From the NCBI GenBank assembly GCA_964354345.1, contig CAYGZL010000054.1, positions 1-9,373 on the forward strand: 9,373 nt of DNA. Direction: 5' to 3'. Made by a program: the position numbers and the translations under genes. Below are positions 5,712-9,373 of the stretch, piece by piece; position 1 is the first letter of the stretch; every line of letters begins with the position of its first letter. The notes beneath the pieces are model-generated. The model saw nothing but the letters and a program-made list of their open reading frames with translations, was not told the origin of the DNA and made no database searches. The stretch is from CAYGZL01 sp964354345. GTDB lineage: Bacteria > Chloroflexota > Anaerolineae > Anaerolineales > UBA4823.

Positions 5712-8700
5712 ATGAATCGTCGTACATTCTTGATTTCAATGGTGTTGCTGGCTTTACTGTTATCTACTCAGAACGGCATTGGGGTATCTGCTGGCGTCTC
5801 TCCGGGTAGTTCCGGTTTACAGGTTACTGTAGCAAACGACCAGGAGATTGTTATCGAGTGGAATTCACCGCCATATCAAGTTCAAAATCGAGGGATGGAT
5901 GAGAAGGGTGGCGATGCCCTCCTTTTACCCGGTGCAGACCTGACGGACGAAATCGGCCAACCCCGGTTGCCATACTACACTCATTTGTTTGCGATCCCGC
6001 CCGATGCTCAACCCAGCCTGATCATCGAAGAAGATAATTCTGAGCAAATTATTCAACCTATGGCTTTGGTCAACCAGTCTTCCTCAGTAATAAAAGGATT
6101 AGACGCTGACGCCCTGAGCAGAGAAACCCTGGGTGATCCCGGTGGGACAGCCAATAGCCTCACGGGATCGGGGAGTATGTTGTTTCCCAACCAACCCGTT
6201 ACACTATCCGACGATGCCTGGTTAAGAGATCAACGGCTTATCCGCCTCGAGCTGTACCCTTTTCAATGGCAGGGCGTAGATGATAAGATCACCTGGCACC
6301 GGTACTTGAAAGTACGCGTTCAGTTCAACCTTTCTACTACGCATCCTACCTTGGCTAACACAGTTCGAAAATGGGATGATTCAGCATTTGAATCTGTATT
6401 CAAGGCCGGTATATCGAATTATCAGGTTGGGCGGGAGATGCGTGGATTATCTCCAGCGAATATGCTCGGTCTCTCAGATCACTCACAAACCATGACTTCT
6501 GCAGCAGTTAAATATAGGATCAGCATTAACCAGGATGGGTTATATCGCGTGAGTTATGAAACATTGCAACAACTCGGCTTCCCGGTTGATACCCTTGATC
6601 CACGGAATTTCCATCTGGGCTGCCAGGGAAGAGATATCGCGATTGATATTGAAGACCATGATCAAAAGATAAGCGAGTTTAGTCCGGGCGAAGCGCTCAT
6701 ATTTTATGGACAAAAATTCAGTGGCCAATATTTGGCTCAACTATACGCTGCAGAAAATACCCTTTGGTACACATATACTCAACAATTGCCTGATGGTTCA
6801 TACCAGCTGTGGAAGCCAAAATTTTCATCCGTGATGTTGGAGAAATACACGGATGACAATATTTATTGGTTATCTTATGAAACTGCGCCTGGTTTATTGA
6901 TGCCTGTGATACCTGATCAAAACACCAGTGCGCCTACCCCGCCGAATTATCTCACGACAGTACATGCTGAACAATCGCACTTTTGGAAGACAACTCATTT
7001 TACGAGTGAAGATACCTGGTTTTGGGATGAAATTCAAACTTCGACTGTCGCAACGCGAACCTATACAACTACTCTCTCTTTCCCTGTTCCTGAAGGCGTT
7101 CTCGCGACCTTGCGGGGTGAGGTCGTTGCGAAATTTACCAACGACCTGGCAAGCCCGGATCACCATATCCAGTTATATATAAACCGTTTAAGTGGTCATG
7201 ACCCTAAGAATTTACTACCAATTTTCGAAGGTGTCTGGGATGGTAAAAGTCGCTATCGGTTTACTGTCCCGGTGTCCCAATCGTTACTGTTGGACGGGGT
7301 GAATGCATTGGATGTGGTCGTGATTAAAACACCCAACCTGGCGAATGAAGATATCTATTTTGATTGGTACGAGATCGAGTATTATCGTCAGTTCCAGGCT
7401 ATGGATGACCAGATTAATTTCGTCAGCGCGCAAAGTGGGACATGGCAATATATCATTAGCGGTATCTCCACGAATCCGGTGCAGGTTTATCAAATATCCG
7501 ACCCTCTCCAACCCCGGCGAGTTGATGGAGTTACGAACCTGGCTGGCTCAATACAATTTACAATGACTGATCTGGCAGGAGATCCATATTGGGTTGGTCT
7601 GGCTCGAGACTTGCCTGCCCCCTCCCTGGTGGAATATATTCCCTCCAACCTGGATCAGGAGGCGGACGAGTTGTTAATCACTCATCCTGATTTTATAGCA
7701 GCCGCTCAAGTGTTGGCAGATTACCGGACTGCGAGAGGTATCGCCACACGAGTCATTAATGTCTATGATCTATATAATGAATATAATTTTGGGATTTTCC
7801 ATCCGATTGCGATAAAGAACTACCTCAAACATACGTTTGCTACCTGGCAAAAACCACCCTCGTATGTTTTGTTGATTGGAGATGGGCACTGGAATTTTAA
7901 AGGTTACACAGGATATGATCATCCACCTATCTTTATGCCCCCTAACCTGGCCTGGGTGGATCCCTGGCAGGGGGAAGTAGACAGCGCTAACACACTGGCT
8001 ACTGTGGTTGGCATCGATCCCTTACCCGATGTCTATATCGCCCGGCTGCCCGTAAATAGCTCCGAACAACTATCCATGATTGTCAACCGGATTAAGACCT
8101 ATGAAAACTCAACAATCGGGAGTGCGCATGGGATAGCTCAAATGGATGCCTGGAATCATCATTTTCTATTCATTGCTGATAACCCGGATGCCGCAGGTAA
8201 TTTTCCGGTATTATCCGATAATATCATTCGCGACTATATTCCCGTTGACATAACGCCCGAGCGGGTTTATCTGGGACCCTATACCCCCTCGGCAGCCACG
8301 CAAGCGATCATCAATTACCTGAATCTAACGGGTGCTGCTGTAGTTAATTTTACCGGTCACGCCTATGTTCCTGGTTGGACGAATGAGCAGATATTCACAA
8401 CGGCTAACATTCCGCAATTAAACAACCTCACTCATCTCCCGGTAATCCTATCAATGACTTGTCTGGATGGGTATTGGATCTATCCAAACCTGACCAATAC
8501 AATTTCTACCGGACCAGGATTAATCGAAGAGCTGCTAAGAGCGCCAAATGGTGGCGCCATTGCCGCGTTTTCACCAACCGGATTAGGATTATCAACTGGA
8601 CATGACACTTTACAGCGTGGGTTTTATGATGGGATGTTCAAGTATGGATTACGTTCGATCGGTCAGCTTAGTTTAATCGCTAAATTACACCTCTTCACGA

Positions 8701-8807
8701 CCGGAGGGAATTTTGACCTACTCCACACATTTACAGTGTTTGGCGATCCAGCCTTAACAATCTCCTTACCCTGGCGTGTCTTTTTGCCGTTTGTTATGCA
8801 TCCATGA
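5712..8807 (+). CDS. Secreted C25 (gingipain-like) cysteine peptidase
   Basis: The protein has 1031 aa from the ATG at 5712; a GTG at 5685 would add nine. A Sec signal peptide (MNRR, then a hydrophobic run, likely cut after VSA at 27) is followed by a propeptide-like region (about 75-205). Next comes a beta-rich segment with VKYRISINQDGLYRV (267-281), seen in large C25 proteins, then another beta-rich part, then the C25 domain (about 652-1016). LLIGDGHWN is at 720-728. The catalytic dyad is visible: His883 in FTGHAYVPGW and Cys917 in SMTCLDGY. VFGDPALT (1009-1016) closes the domain as usual. The protein ends VFLPFVMHP, a short hydrophobic tail of a kind I associate with secreted Chloroflexota proteins. 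It should act outside the cell. Encoded between the peptide gene and the PqqD-like gene (15 nt downstream), it may process the peptide product or other exported proteins; that is inferred. Confidence 0.9.
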   Translation: MNRRTFLISMVLLALLLSTQNGIGVSAGVSPGSSGLQVTVANDQEIVIEWNSPPYQVQNRGMDEKGGDALLLPGADLTDEIGQPRLPYYTHLFAIPPDAQPSLIIEEDNSEQIIQPMALVNQSSSVIKGLDADALSRETLGDPGGTANSLTGSGSMLFPNQPVTLSDDAWLRDQRLIRLELYPFQWQGVDDKITWHRYLKVRVQFNLSTTHPTLANTVRKWDDSAFESVFKAGISNYQVGREMRGLSPANMLGLSDHSQTMTSAAVKYRISINQDGLYRVSYETLQQLGFPVDTLDPRNFHLGCQGRDIAIDIEDHDQKISEFSPGEALIFYGQKFSGQYLAQLYAAENTLWYTYTQQLPDGSYQLWKPKFSSVMLEKYTDDNIYWLSYETAPGLLMPVIPDQNTSAPTPPNYLTTVHAEQSHFWKTTHFTSEDTWFWDEIQTSTVATRTYTTTLSFPVPEGVLATLRGEVVAKFTNDLASPDHHIQLYINRLSGHDPKNLLPIFEGVWDGKSRYRFTVPVSQSLLLDGVNALDVVVIKTPNLANEDIYFDWYEIEYYRQFQAMDDQINFVSAQSGTWQYIISGISTNPVQVYQISDPLQPRRVDGVTNLAGSIQFTMTDLAGDPYWVGLARDLPAPSLVEYIPSNLDQEADELLITHPDFIAAAQVLADYRTARGIATRVINVYDLYNEYNFGIFHPIAIKNYLKHTFATWQKPPSYVLLIGDGHWNFKGYTGYDHPPIFMPPNLAWVDPWQGEVDSANTLATVVGIDPLPDVYIARLPVNSSEQLSMIVNRIKTYENSTIGSAHGIAQMDAWNHHFLFIADNPDAAGNFPVLSDNIIRDYIPVDITPERVYLGPYTPSAATQAIINYLNLTGAAVVNFTGHAYVPGWTNEQIFTTANIPQLNNLTHLPVILSMTCLDGYWIYPNLTNTISTGPGLIEELLRAPNGGAIAAFSPTGLGLSTGHDTLQRGFYDGMFKYGLRSIGQLSLIAKLHLFTTGGNFDLLHTFTVFGDPALTISLPWRVFLPFVMHP

Positions 8808-8812
8808 GTTAC

Positions 8813-8817
8813 AGAGG
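8813..8817 (+). promoter_or_regulatory. Ribosome binding site of the PqqD-like gene
   Basis: AGAGG lies 5 nt before the ATG at 8823. This favours 8823 over the GTG at 8817, which overlaps the site itself, and over the later in-frame ATGs at 8832 and 8838. Confidence 0.6.
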
Positions 8818-8822
8818 TGCTG

Positions 8823-9122
8823 ATGATTTCAATGCAAATGTTTCCGATCCATGAAGAGGATTTGTTTGACCGCGTGCTCAACCAGGAAGCCGTGGTTGTC
8901 ATGCCTGATAAAGGCCAGGTTAAGGTGTTCAATGAAGTTGGAACACGTATTTGGAGTCTGGCAGACGGAACGCGGACAATCCAAACAATTGCCTATCTGA
9001 TCAGCCAGGAATTCCAGGTTGACCTTACGGTATCTGAGCAGGATACTTCCGAGTTTATCAAATTATTATTTAACCGAGGTATGGTGCGTTTACTGGAAGA
9101 ACCCATTCATCTGACCACCTGA
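8823..9122 (+). CDS. PqqD-like protein (RiPP recognition element fold)
   Basis: This 99-aa protein has the PqqD-like winged-helix pattern: early strands (QEAVVVMPDKGQVKVFN, 21-37), then NEVGTRIWSLADGTRTI (37-53), a helix IAYLISQEF (56-64), and a closing helix and strand (EFIKLLFNRGMVRLL, 77-91). In characterised RiPP pathways this fold binds the precursor leader and presents it to modifying enzymes. The YxxPxI leader in the 54-aa peptide is the type of element it would bind. The gene follows the C25 protease after 15 nt and precedes the second FnIII-like membrane protein by 14 nt, so the three are probably co-transcribed. It is not pqqD itself: no other pqq gene is present, and stand-alone PqqD-like proteins are common in lasso and unassigned clusters. 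Fold assignment is firm; the partner is inferred. Confidence 0.85.
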   Translation: MISMQMFPIHEEDLFDRVLNQEAVVVMPDKGQVKVFNEVGTRIWSLADGTRTIQTIAYLISQEFQVDLTVSEQDTSEFIKLLFNRGMVRLLEEPIHLTT

Positions 9123-9136
9123 GCGTGTCTTAATTA

Positions 9137-9373
9137 ATGTTGACGTTATTATCGTTCGTAAAAAAGGTGCGATGGATTGCGGTTGGGGCGATCATCGTCT
9201 TCGCTATAGCGTTGATTTACCAAACTACTAATGCAGCGATCACATTGTTATATTTCACGGCTACCGGCGAAAATCAGCAGGTGGTATTGCGATGGGAAAC
9301 GGCGACTGAGATTAATAGTGCCGGTTTTTATGTAATGAAAAGCCAGCAGCTGAATGGATCCTATCTGCGCGTA
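9137..9373 (+). CDS. FnIII-like domain membrane or secreted protein, 3' part outside the window
   Basis: Seventy-nine codons are open from the ATG at 9137 to the window end. A basic start (VKKVRW) and a hydrophobic segment (about 12-27) form a signal peptide or anchor. An FnIII-like domain then begins with VVLRWETATEINSAGFYVMKS (49-69). It matches the order and spacing of the first FnIII-like protein at 3933 (IVEWVTASELDVAGYNIYRS), so the two are likely paralogues, although the full length here is unknown. It follows the PqqD-like stop by 14 nt with no terminator or clear ribosome binding site between, so co-transcription is likely. Whether it also ends in a second membrane helix cannot be seen. 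Confidence 0.7.
   Translation, partial: MLTLLSFVKKVRWIAVGAIIVFAIALIYQTTNAAITLLYFTATGENQQVVLRWETATEINSAGFYVMKSQQLNGSYLRV

Noticed and set aside
6894..7182. Open frames of 84 and 90 codons on opposite strands
   Set aside because: Both are shadows inside the C25 protease gene, without start signals or recognisable domains.
8663..8932. Minus-strand 89-codon open frame across the protease/PqqD junction
   Set aside because: It is antisense to two well-supported genes and its translation has no recognisable pattern.
8823..9122. pqqD of a pyrroloquinoline quinone operon
   Set aside because: No PqqA, PqqC or PqqE-like gene is present; the 54-aa peptide lacks the Glu/Tyr core expected of PqqA.
1..9373. 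CRISPR arrays, tRNA/rRNA genes, insertion sequences or integrase sites
   Set aside because: No spaced direct repeats, cloverleaf-like stretches, transposase motifs or terminal inverted repeats were found on reading; the window is almost fully coding.

Overview
The window reads as accessory chromosome of a Gram-positive-like or monoderm environmental bacterium, most likely a Chloroflexota (Anaerolineae-type) organism. The grounds are moderate GC, the 'W-x-TA-[ST]-E...AG[YF]' fibronectin-III-like domains, a gingipain-type protease ending in a 'FLPFV' tail, and a PqqD-like protein with an HPr-kinase-like protein. This assignment rests on remembered family habits, not on a search.

Left arm (1-3872, minus strand): a three-gene run transcribed leftwards. 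It holds an HD-GYP response regulator, a DPM1-like GT2 glycosyltransferase with two C-terminal membrane helices (TTG start), and a large polytopic GT-C-like membrane protein. The last gene has a lipobox-like N terminus and runs off the left edge of the window. The genes lie 48 nt and 4 nt apart, so they are probably co-transcribed. They look like cyclic-di-GMP signalling plus lipid-linked sugar transfer.

Right arm (3873-9373, plus strand): three apparent transcription units. (i) A good -35/-10 pair lies so close to the ATG at 3933 that the transcript should be leaderless. It drives a two-helix FnIII-like membrane protein that overlaps by 4 nt with an HprK-like P-loop kinase. (ii) A 54-aa peptide gene (5334-5498) has its own promoter, a 12-bp palindrome touching the -35 box, a strong Shine-Dalgarno and a strong rho-independent terminator. 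Its sequence has a Y-x-x-P-x-[IL] leader motif followed by an AGSP junction and a short Pro/Asn/Leu-rich tail, the architecture of a RiPP precursor. (iii) A secreted C25 (gingipain-like) cysteine peptidase is followed after 15 nt by a PqqD-like RiPP-recognition protein and then by a second FnIII-like membrane protein cut by the right edge.

The most interesting reading is that precursor peptide, PqqD-like recognition protein, HprK-like kinase, C25 protease and two FnIII-like membrane proteins form one peptide-modification/export system. It resembles kinase-containing lasso-peptide clusters in two components, but no lasso cyclase (asparagine-synthetase-like) or transglutaminase-like protease is present in the window. 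It may therefore be a partial view of such a cluster or a different system.
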